Positions 44,576-54,140 of a stretch of DNA of 64,000 nucleotides are shown piece after piece. The translations under genes were made by a program, and so were the position numbers. Numbering within the stretch: position 1 is the first letter of the stretch; each line of letters starts with the position of its first letter. The notes beneath the pieces were generated by a model that saw only the letters and a list, made by a program, of their open reading frames with translations, was not told the DNA's origin and did no database searches. Source of the DNA: Ctena decussata (taxonomy: Eukaryota; Mollusca; Bivalvia; Lucinida; Lucinidae); contig OZ022513.1 in the NCBI GenBank assembly GCA_963989385.1, forward strand, positions 21,517,928 to 21,581,927. The letters run 5' to 3'.

Positions 44576-45185
44576 CAATGGGCAGGACAAAAGAAAGAAA
44601 AATAATAAGAAACATAAAAAAAAAAAAAAAAAAAAACGTGGGTTGATGGGTGTCTGTATCAGGCTTAATCTTTCCATAAAGCTGAGACTGTCAAAGAGGG
44701 ATCGAAATATCATAATTTATCATAAGTATTATTGTTTCATGTTTTTGTTGTCAGAAACTAAAACGACCAATAATCAGATCTATTTTTCTCGCCAATCCTT
44801 ACGAAATTGACCTAAATATGTGGAAAAAAAGAGACTTATTACAACAAGAGTGAGCAAGTGAGAAAAGTCAATTGATTTGATATGAGAACAAGAAAACCCA
44901 TATTGTTAAAAAAAGTAAAAATTCGTATTGTTATTATGCTAATAAAATATCAAACACAGTGATGACAAAAAAAACGGCTTCAGAGAAGTTCAACACCTGT
45001 ACAGATCCGGGGATATGGACAACGATATGACATTCCTAATATCGATTAATACCTATCGCTTCGCGGGTCTAAGGGAAATAACTGCATTCACACTAAAACT
45101 CGCTCCAGGTAACAGGTAACCGATCACACTACTAAGCATGCCTTGAAGACTTAAGTGTCAGTTGTAAAATTTTATACAAGGCAAC
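44576..45185. other. A-run and sequence without a recognised feature
   Basis: A long A-run lies at about 44617-44637. The rest is AT-rich with no identifiable structure. Confidence 0.5.
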
Positions 45186-46345
45186 CTTAATGCAATTGTG
45201 ATTCATATCATACAAAACAATTGACTTATGTCTAACCAGTTTATTGCACGCGCCACCAACGTAACGACCGGTAATGTGACCCGGCCCAGCTAACGTTACG
45301 TTTCATTTTATTTTTTTTAATAACAAAATTCGAACGTTGCTTACTCACAACATGAATTACTTTACACAAACTTAAAAATATATATCTTATCTTGATGCTC
45401 CTTACAAATTTTGTGAGTTCTTTTGATTTTTTCTACGAAATGAGTGCGAAGTCCAACGTGACCTTTAATCAGTAAATATGTGGGGTGGGGTAATTCAAGG
45501 GCAGATAACTTACTTTACTTTATAATACGGAAGTGTTATGATAAGGTGTCATAAACTAGAGATAATGGCAATTCGTTAGATATATGATTTATGCCTATCA
45601 GTAGAACCATTTCAGCAATACGGCAACACAACCTGAAATCGGCAGCATAATGAACTTCCAGCAAATGCCCATCTTACCCAGCAGCAACGATGTATCGGCC
45701 ATCTTTGTCATAATTAAGATTATATTAATTTATTACTATGTGCAGCATTTAGAAGAGTGTGGTACATGAAGCTACATATACAAAAGGACTTATCTTCAGA
45801 CTATGGCTGAATTTTGACAAAGCTTGCTGGTGTAGCCTTGCTGCTGCTTGATTTAAGACTTTTGATATCTGCTGCTGCAGATATCAGATTGCGTTGTCGT
45901 ATTGCTGGAATAGTTCGACTGAAAGGGTACATCACATATATAACAAATTGCCATTATCTAAGGTTCATGAAACTTGATCATAACAATTCCATTTTATAGC
46001 GTAATGCAAATTATCTGCCCTTGAATTACCCCATCCCCACACATTTGATTTTTAAAGGGCACGTTGGAATTAGACATCGTTTCGTTAAAAAGATCAAAAC
46101 AACTTACAAAAAAGCTAAGAAAATAAAGATAAGATGCATATTTCTAAGTTTAGGTGAATGAATTAACGTTACTACATACATTTCATAGATAAACAACGTT
46201 CAGAAATTGTTATTAGAACCGATAAAAATGCAACGTAACGTTAGCTGGGCCGGGCCTCGTTACCGGTCGTTACGTTGGTGGCGCGTGCATGAAACTGGTT
46301 AGACATAAGTCAATTGTGTAGTATGATATGAATCACAATTACATT
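45186..46345. mobile_element. 1.16-kb near-complete palindrome (foldback)
   Basis: The outer blocks match well: AATTGACTTATGTCTAACCAG, here with small differences, CGCGCCACCAACGTAACGAC and GGCCCAGCTAACGTTACGTT at 45215-45305 return inverted at 46215-46320. Inner blocks also pair: GGGGTAATTCAAGGGCAGAT (about 45488) with ATCTGCCCTTGAATTACCCC (about 46013), and GATAATGGCAATTCGTTA (about 45561) with its complement near 45945. Similarity continues weakly to the centre near 45760. There is no coding capacity. Confidence 0.8.
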
Positions 46346-46784
46346 GAAGTTGGATAGTGTTAAATTTCTTTGAAGAAAGAAAAAACAGTAAAGAGAATAC
46401 AAAACTTTTCCGGGAACTTATGGATCATCCCTCGTACTGGTATGTAATCATGAAAAAAATCTGTATAAAATCATCAGAACTGAAAGGGATTTTCCTGAAA
46501 TATGTATTAAATAATCAAAGCAATAATAGCTTCCACTGATGGTATTTTTTTTTATCTCAGTATAGTTATCTGCCCCTTGACCTTGAGCTGTAAACAAGTA
46601 TGAAATCATAAAAAAGCTGTATCTGGTATGCAGTGGCGCGGTATTACGCAGTCTTTTAGTGTGCTTTTATTAAGCCTGTTTTTTTCTCTCTGAAAAATGA
46701 CTTTATTTGAACATTTTTGTCACATAAGGCATCACGGCGTTTTGCGCCAGTATCAAAGTCTAGTGTAACGCATATCAAATTTTA
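46346..46784. other. No recognised feature
   Basis: AT-rich spacer with no repeat boundary or reading frame of note. Confidence 0.5.
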
Positions 46785-46915
46785 AACGCCCATTTTGAAA
46801 TAAATATGTCATGGCGCTGTCTATCCGTGTGTCTGTCCGTCCGTGTGTCTGTCCGTCACAATTCTTGTGCGCACCATAACTCAGTAACCCTTTGGGATAT
46901 CGTCTTGCAATATCG

Positions 46916-47087
46916 TAGGAGTGAATGAGTGAGTGAACTCGGGTTTAATGTCCGACCAACAACGAGGTCATATGGAGACGGGACCTCGGTTTAAAGTCTC
47001 ATCCGAAAGACCGCAGAAGCGGGGGATCGAACTTGCGACCCCTGGATTGGTAGTCCGGAGTGTTATCCACTACGCTACAGCCGCTCC
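46916..47087 (-). mobile_element. tRNA-derived SINE nested in the HINE-like element
   Basis: On the minus strand: GGAGCGGCTGTAGCGTAGTG, then GATAACACTCCGGACTACCA, B box AAGTTCGATCCCCC, then GTTGTTGGTCGGACATTAAA and a CACTCATT tail. The imperfect flanking repeats AATATCGTAGGAG (left) and AATTTCATAGGAA (right) look like an aged target duplication. Confidence 0.85.
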
Positions 47088-47598
47088 TAATTTCATAGGA
47101 AGAATATGAATTAGGATAGGGCAAAGTGACGCGTACAATAATAGTTGCTCTCCCTTTCTTAGTTTCCAAGTTATGCCATTTTTGATGATTTTTTTTCACG
47201 ACTAGTTTTGTGCATGCGGTAACTAGATAACCATTTAGGACATCTTCTTGAAACTTCATAGCAATGCGTATGAAGTCCCAACAATGTGTGGCATTTAACA
47301 TTAGTTGCTCTCTCTTACTTAGTTTCAGAGTTACATCCTTTTGATAGTTTTTAGGCTTTTTTGTACACTAATCTTGTGCATACCATAACTTGGTAATCGT
47401 TTAAGGCTACTCCCATTCACTCCTTAACCCATTGAAATATTTTGCTGGAATTTATAGGAACATGTATAATAATAGGGCAATGCATCTTGAGTAAAAACCA
47501 CAACTATGGCTGACTTCCTGAATAATCTGCCCTTGCATAAATTTCCCGTTTACTCTGTAACTCCTTAATAGTTGAAAATCTACGGTTATGTGTATATA

Positions 47599-47994
47599 CA
47601 CACTGGTCTGGCATTCAACACAGGCAACGAGGACAACGTACAGGAAACTTGCTTGCTCTGCTCATCAGGATAAGTTTGTTTCAGAAGTATAGTCTCCCGG
47701 AACATCCAACCCCGACTCTTGAGATAGGAATAAAAAGTTTTACTAAATTGATATGCGTATTCAAGAAATGCTTGAAACATTTTTTGGACAACAACGACCA
47801 TGACAACCTTATTCAAGCACTGCATTAATACCGGACGGAATTTCTTTGAAAAAAAACTGGTCTGACTAAGAGGTCTAACAAACTGCGGGGTCCGTAAGAA
47901 TGACAATTTGAAATTAATCTAAGAGGTATGCGAAAACAATCGAGTTCTATAGAACATTGCCTTCGTTGCCTGTGTTGAATGCCAGACCTGTGTG
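47599..47994. mobile_element. TIR element, about 396 bp
   Basis: CACACTGGTCTGGCATTCAA with CACAGGCAACGA at the left returns inverted at the right (TCGTTGCCTGTGTTGAATGC, CAGACCTGTGTG). The TIR is about 38 bp with a few mismatches. ATA flanks both sides, a possible 3-bp duplication. The interior is non-coding. Confidence 0.75.
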
Positions 47995-48142
47995 ATAAGG
48001 TAAGGGAATGTTTGAGGACCAAGAATGGTAACTCAAGTTTATCAGATCCGCCTGTTTATCTTTCTGTTAACAATCTTGTTCATTCTGTAACTCCTTCATG
48101 GCACTAGATCGGGTGTATAATGGGCCGCTTGAGAAGCTCTTT

Positions 48143-49674
48143 TTTTTAATGATGTTAGCCTCTGAATAAAAGCCATGTCATATGATAAACACAATTATGG
48201 CTAAATTGAAATTATAATTTTCAAATGAAAAAGATATATTCATTCTTTCCACTTCATATCTGATGTGTTCTTTTCGAGAAAATTTTTGATGGCAACTCTC
48301 TTATTATTGCTGGCCAATGTGGGTGGGGTAATTAGACCCCATTAGATCAGTTAGTTAGAGCTTTTAGCGCACACCTTTCTTTAACAATTATGTCAGTCAT
48401 CATCGACCAAATATCAAGTAGACATAAATGAATGAATAAGAATACATCTTTTCAAACATTTTTGTAGTGTTTTCATTGTAATATCTTTTATATTATACAA
48501 TTCAAATGATGTTATTTTGGTTCCTTCCCTAGACAAAATTCCTTTTGTTTTATATTTCATAGCTCTATAGCAAAAAATGCATGTTTTTTCTTCCCAAAGT
48601 TGGTCAAAAAGGTTCCAATACTTAGCAAATTGTAGAAAGAAAACAAACCTTAAGTTGTCTGTTGTAAGAAGTGGGTGGGGTAAGTAGACCCCATAAATTT
48701 TGATGTGAGACAGCTTCTGTATGCAAAGTTTAACAAGGATACCTTACTGTGGTTATATTTCTTGTTAATTTGTTGATTTTGGATCTTTCAAACAGATATA
48801 TGAGTAAAAAGTATTTGCTTTGGTATTTGTAATTTTTATATTTCCTGCAAACCAGTGACGGTAGACAACTTTGAAGCAATTTATTTTTTGAACAACAAAT
48901 ATACCCATTCCAAATTTTTGATATTATTTAGTATGAAAACTAATCTAAAAAATATAAGAAATTAAAAAAAAGTTATTGCTGCGTTTTTGTGTAAATTCAA
49001 TTCAAAATTTGATAATTTTGTCATTTTTCAAAAAAATCAAAAACTTAAAATCATGCCTAGTTTCCACGTGACCTACCGTCAGAATGGAAATACATATCGG
49101 CAATGTCAGCAATCAGCCATACTGAGAAAATAACAAATATTTATAATCTATTGCTGGTTTAATTATATCTGCCTGATCAAATCATATGTACAAGTGCAAA
49201 AAGGCTTTAAATTCACGAAAATTTCATACACAGATCAGGCAATTCTGGCCTATTTCACTTTATTGCTGTTGCCATGGTAACGGAGCAGTGAATGAAAAAA
49301 ATAAATACTGATTTGATGGTTCTGGGTGGATGTCTTGATGTACACCAAGTTTCATCAGAATCTGAGAGATGTCATTTCCAGCCTATATGGGAGGCACTTT
49401 GATGCTTACGGAGAATGACTTTCTTTTAAAAAATCTAAGAGATCAGAACAATATTTTCCTAATTGTAAAAATTGTAAAATAGAATTTGCTTATTAGCAGT
49501 CAGTGAATAATCAAATATTTATTAAAAACAGAAAAAAAAGAAAAGAGTAAAAATGCAAAAATGCAAAAGAAAAAAAATATGGAAAAAATGCAAATCTTGA
49601 AGGGGCTGATGTAAATGATCAATGGACTTTATTTAAAGACAGAGATGGTGCTATATAAGGAGGATTAACTACCA
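48143..49674. other. AT-rich region without a gene
   Basis: The phrase GTGGGTGGGGTAA.TAGACCCC occurs at about 48319 and 48669. Otherwise no repeat, domain or long frame is visible. A-rich tracts lie near 49525-49590. Confidence 0.5.
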
Positions 49675-49686
49675 CAGTATCATTCT

Positions 49687-49782
49687 CATTGGACGGACAC
49701 ACGGCGCCAAGTGTGTGCAACTATGGTTACGTACCGTTGAGCCACTTGGGTAACGTCGATAAGAGAATTGAACTGAACTGAA
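49687..49782 (+). mobile_element. Short retroposon end with AACTG tail, copy 2
   Basis: The same 96-bp unit as at 23596, here flanked by CAGTATCATTCT (49675-49686) and CAGTGTCATTCT (49783-49794). This 12-bp target duplication has one mismatch and fixes both ends of the insertion. Confidence 0.8.
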
Positions 49783-49899
49783 CAGTGTCATTCTGTCTCT
49801 TGATCTCATAGTGTCAACACCTCCAATCAGCCAGTAAAATCTTCATAACTGTTCATTCTGGTCCACTGATTGGTTTCACACCTTTACCTATACAGGTAA

Positions 49900-50560
49900 C
49901 ATTGTTATGTGCTGGGAACTCTGGTCCGGCCCAAATTAGAATATGCAGCGCCAGTTTGGATGCCCCATCACCAAGTTGATATTAACAGAATAGAAAAAGT
50001 ACAGAGGACTGCTGCCCGTTGGACCTGTAGGCGCTGGCGCAATCAAAGCCATGTGGGAGAAATGTTAGAACTCCAATGGCCGGACCTGCAGGAAAGACGA
50101 CAGCAGGCTTCTCTGTCTCTATTCTACAAAATCCATAATAATCTTGCCATTGTAGATAAGAATAAGTACCTATCTGAGGTTGGTGAAGGGAGCAGGAGAA
50201 CTAGGTCCCACCCATTCCAGTGCCACCGTCCAAACGCTTACACGGACGGTTTTAAGAATTCCTTTTTCCCCAGGACAATTGCAACTTGGAATGGCCTTAC
50301 AACCGAAGCTGTCTCTTCGGAGACAGTTGATGGGTTTAAGGCCAAAATTGAATATCCTAGGGTAGGGCAGGGGTTAGGCATGGAATGCCTGCCCCTGAGG
50401 ACTTCTTGTAAATAGTTTTAACCTGCTGGTGGCTTTGTCACAAATTCATTTTTTTATTTATTTATTTTTTTTTGTGACAACTTATGCGCCACACCAGAAA
50501 CCTGTCATCATGGTCATGATTGACCGAGACAGTAAAGATAGAAAGAAAGAAAGAAAGGAA
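49900..50560 (+). pseudogene. 5'-truncated LINE: C-terminal RT region and 3' end
   Basis: The open frame from about 49900 to 50415 reads LVRPKLEYAAPVW, then INRIEKVQRTAARW, then ELQWPDLQERR and YTDGFKNSFFPRTIATWNGL. This is the typical C-terminal part of CR1/Jockey-like reverse transcriptases. The catalytic palm lies upstream and is missing; an in-frame stop precedes the fragment. The 3' region has a TTTGTGACAACTTATGCGCC hairpin zone, then GGTCATGATTGACCGAGACA and a GAAA tail (50540-50558). The open frame of over 500 bases suggests a young insertion. Family assignment is by motif recognition. Confidence 0.85.
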
Positions 50561-50969
50561 CCATGCAGACCCCCCGGCAGAGAAGACCTGTCTTTAAGAC
50601 AGAGCTTCAAAAGTGTATAGACATGTGTGTGCCGAAGAGAACTATTGACCCATTGAACTATTTGGTAAGCCCAACCAAAAAGACATAATCTTTCCTATAG
50701 TCTAAGGTGAAGAGAAAGCAAAGACTATGGAATAAAGGAGTGGACTATAAGGCAAAATTAGCTACCTACTCTCAGTTTTCCAATAGCCACCAAAGGGTAA
50801 ACATCTACAGTAGCTCTTGTAGATTTATCTCTTATTTGATTGGCTGCTGATTTGCTGGGGTATTTACCTGTGAAAGTATTGACAGCTCTTATTGGCTAAA
50901 ACAGGACAGTGGTCTAATTTGCACAGTAGCTAAACCACGCCCACTTACTGCCTCATACAGGTAGCTAAT

Positions 50970-51161
50970 CCTCTACCGGGGGGTTCAGAAATCCTGCCTT
51001 CAATACAGGAGATGAGCAGTATAAAGTTCGGTATAATAGGCTTAGAAATCAAGTGAGAAAGCAGACGAGAAAAGTAATTAAGAACCAGGAGAAAAAGATC
51101 GCAGAAAATGTGAAAATCCCAATAGGTTTTGGTCATATGCCCAATCCAAAACAAAGACAAA
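50970..51161 (+). pseudogene. LINE fragment upstream of the HINE insertion
   Basis: Translation gives GDEQYKVRYNRLRNQVRKQT followed by KNQEKKIAENVK and, after one frame shift, NRFWSYAQSKTK. This is the linker between endonuclease and RT in CR1/Jockey-like LINEs. The frame continues at 52294, so the two pieces are one relic split by the element at 51162-52293. Confidence 0.8.
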
Positions 51162-52293
51162 CTAGAAAATTGTGTCTGTAAGACACTAATGATGCCCCCG
51201 TGCAGCGCCTGTCACAGGACATGTGTACACCCCTAAAGCACCTTTAAAGCACAAATGCTATTTACAAAGAATCCACTGAAAACATTTCACAAACTTTATA
51301 CCCTATAGTGCAAAATGCAGCCCAAAAGACTAAGTTTAAAAGGCCATAATTCCTTCAGAATTATTTTTTTCCTATCATAACCAACATGCACATCTTCACT
51401 GTGTCCACAACAAGTCTCCAATGTCTGAAAAACAGCCAATGAAAATTGTGGGAGTTGATTACACAAAGTACTTACCCTACAATGCAAACATATGCCTAAA
51501 ATGACTAAGTTCAAAAGGCTATAATTCTGTCAAAATCCATTCTAGCTCCAACAAAAACCCACATGCACATCTCCAATATGTTCATTACATGTATGCAAAG
51601 TTTGGGAAAGATCGATTGAAAACTGAAGGAGGAGTTGGTTACACAAACTCCTCACCCTACAAATGTAAAAAATTGCCTAAAATGACTAAGTACAAAAGGC
51701 CGTAATTCTGTCAAAATCAATTCTAGTTCCAACAAAAACCCACATGCACATCTTCAATATGTCCACAACATGTATGCAAGGTTTGAAAAAGATCGATTGA
51801 AAACTGTGGGAGGAGTTGATTACACAAACTACATACCCTACAATGCAAAAATTTGCCTAAAATGACTAAGTTCAAAAGGCTATAATTCTGTCAAAATTAA
51901 TTCTAGCTTCAACAAAAACCCACATGCACATCTTCAATATGTCCACAACATGTATGCAAGGTTTGAAAAAGATCCATTGAAAACTGTGGGAGGAGTTGAT
52001 TACACAAACTGCATACCCTACAATGCAAAAATTTGCCTTAAATGACTAAGTTCAAAAGGCCGTAATTCTGTCAAAATTAATTCTAGCTCCAACAAAAACC
52101 CACATGCACATCTTCATTATGTCCACAACATGTATGTGAAGTTTGAAAAAGATCCACTGAAAACTGTGGGAGGAGTTGATTACACAAACTCTATACCATA
52201 AAGTGTGACGAACGGACGGACAGACAGACGGACGGACGGACAGACAGGAGCAAATCTTAATGCCCCCTGACTATCGTCACGGGGGCATAAAAA
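51162..52293 (+). mobile_element. HINE/pearl-like element, 185-bp units (copy B)
   Basis: The 5' CTAGAAAATTGTGTCTGTAA and GATGCCCCCGTG match 16570. About five tandem units follow (CTAAGTTCAAAAGGC, CCCACATGCACATCTTCAAT, GTGGGAGGAGTTGATTACAC). Then comes a GACGGACGGACAGACAG microsatellite (about 52208-52247) and CTGACTATCGTCACGGGGGC, ATAAAAA. It splits a LINE frame so that the site can be read on both sides. Confidence 0.9.
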
Positions 52294-52625
52294 GTTCTAG
52301 CCTATTCCAGATCTATATGTTGATGAATCCAAAACGAAGTCCACCGAATCGGATATAGAAAAGGCTAGTGTTTTTGGCAGTTTTCTTTACATCAGTGTCT
52401 ACGAAGGAGTCTGAAGGAGAGATGCCCAAAATTGACAAGAAAAAAGTGCCGAAACTGAATGATTTATTAATAAACCCTGAGATCAGCTTAAAAACTTGAA
52501 AATAAGTAAATCTCCAGTCCTGACCGGATGCTATTCACCCTCGTATACTCAGGGAACTGAAATCAGTGTTTATCGAATCCACTGGCCATTATCTTCAATA
52601 ACTGTAATATGAAATAGGCGCCACC
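52294..52625 (+). pseudogene. LINE fragment downstream of the HINE insertion
   Basis: It continues the frame of 50970-51161: PDLYVDESK, then EGEMPKIDKKKVPKLNDLL and, after further frame shifts, NPLAIIFNNCN. These match the entry into the RT domain of CR1/Jockey-like LINEs. Stops and shifts make it a relic. An A-run follows at about 52654-52674. Confidence 0.8.
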
Positions 52626-52674
52626 TATATTGCAACCAACCAACATTATGACTCAAAAAAAAAAAAAAAAAAAA

Positions 52675-53144
52675 ACTGAAACAAGAAAATTGTAGCACAG
52701 CTGCATTGATAGCTCGATCCTTCTTTAGTAGTTTTATGCAACTCCGTCCTACAGCACAGAAATCCTGGAAAACTTTTTATAAGTAGTAAAACAAAAACAA
52801 AAAATAAGAATTACGACGCCCAAAGGAAGCAGACGGGATTAAATATTTTCCCTTTCATTGTAACAGTGCCTCTGTCGTCCCTACATATACTTGGAGTATA
52901 TAGCTTGCGTCGTCTAATATGAGTATTCCTTATTCACATTCGTATATGATCAATTAAATCTGGAGAATCTAAAAACTAAAAGTAAAGATTCTTGACTAAT
53001 TTGCTGAAATGCGCAGGCTGATTCGAGTATTCGATGTATTCACATGGCATAAGGCACCATTTCAGGCGACGCCAATCACAGAGAGAGACAGAGAGAATGG
53101 TATTATTGACAATAGTAAAACCCTGCACAGTATCGGCAGTTAAT
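52675..53144. other. No recognised feature
   Basis: AT-rich with no identifiable repeat or frame. Confidence 0.5.
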
Positions 53145-53250
53145 GGTGCCATTGGCAACCGTTGGCACCACTGGCAGCTCTATTGGTAGAGCCAATGGCG
53201 CCAATGGTACCATTGGTAGAGCCGATGGCGTCTATGGTACCATTGCAGAG
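53145..53250. repeat. Palindromic-core array, TTGGCGCCAATGGTACCA
   Basis: Five or so units around TGGTACCATTGG and CAATGGCGCCAATGG alternate with TGGTAGAGCC. Both AATGGTACCATT and TTGGCGCCAA are perfect palindromes. It is the smallest of the palindromic-core arrays here. Confidence 0.7.
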
Positions 53251-53330
53251 GCAATATTTTTCTGTGCTTAGAAATTTTTAGTTTTTCTAATTTTCTTTCA
53301 TTATTGTGGGGAAAAATTCTTCTGTGTCAA

Positions 53331-53781
53331 CCACGTGGGGGGGGGGGGGGGGGGGGGGTCACTTCCATTATAAAGCAGAGTATATATGTGCCGCTTGAAT
53401 AGCCCTACTTTTTCATCTGCCAGATACATCAATAGGTATCATTTTACAGACCAATATACACGAAAAGGTCTTATTTCTCCAAGCTCTGTATATAAAAGCC
53501 AGCTTATCTGATATTTGTTATCTAAAAGAAACAAATATCAATTACAAAGACAACAAATCTTCCCAGCATACTAATTTCTTAAATTTTATTTAATGCTTAA
53601 TGGCAAATTCATGAGTTAATCTAAGCACTTTTTCTGCAGTATACATGAATAGGGTCCAAATTTGATACAAAATACATAAATAGGTACATATTTTGGGATT
53701 TGTGTTATACATGAAAAAGGTGGGTTATCAGAGTGTCAGCGGCACATCTGTACCCCTTTAAAGACCAAGTGACCCCCGTGG
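53331..53781. mobile_element. TIR element with an expanded G-tract in one terminus
   Basis: The left end is CCACGTGGGGG...GTCACTT, then TATAAAG and ATGTGCCGCT. The right end is AGCGGCACAT, then TTTAAAG, AAGTGACCCCCGTGG. TGTCAA flanks both sides (53325-53330, 53782-53787), a 6-bp duplication. The left terminus has about 22 G where the right has five, so the tract has expanded after insertion or is mis-sized in the assembly. The interior is non-coding. Confidence 0.8.
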
Positions 53782-53787
53782 TGTCAA

Positions 53788-54140
53788 CTCTAGTGTTTAT
53801 GATGGGTTCAATAAATTGTCACATTGAATGACGCAAATTACCCGCCATGGTAATTTTTCCCATGCCTTAAGTTGTCTGCAGTATTGGCAGCCAATATCGA
53901 AAGTTTCATAATTTACTTTTTTATACAGGGACATAAGGTTTTGTTGTAATGTGACGCAAATTTCAAAGATATGCGGGTTTGAAATGGTTCATATCATTTG
54001 AATATTTCTTAGACTGCAGGATCGTTTAGTCATTGAACGATTTTGAAAACGAGTTTCTCTTTTAAGATATAAGTGGCCTTAAGGCTGATGACGTAAGTTT
54101 TCAAAAAATCACAAAACCCGATGACACATATACTGTACCA
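53788..54140. other. No recognised feature
   Basis: AT-rich spacer without a repeat boundary or credible frame. Confidence 0.5.

Larger units (their letters stand above)
46785..48142 (-). mobile_element. HINE-like element, reverse copy of the 12668 family
   Basis: On the minus strand it starts CGGCCCATTATACACCCGAT and GTTACAGAATGAACAAGATTG, matching 12668-12735. Tandem units with GTGC.TACCATAACT.GGTAA follow, then a GGACAGACACACGGACGGAC microsatellite. It ends CAGCGCCATGACATATTTAT and AAAATGGGCGTTTAAAA. A SINE (46916-47087) and a TIR element (47599-47994) are inserted in it. Confidence 0.75.
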
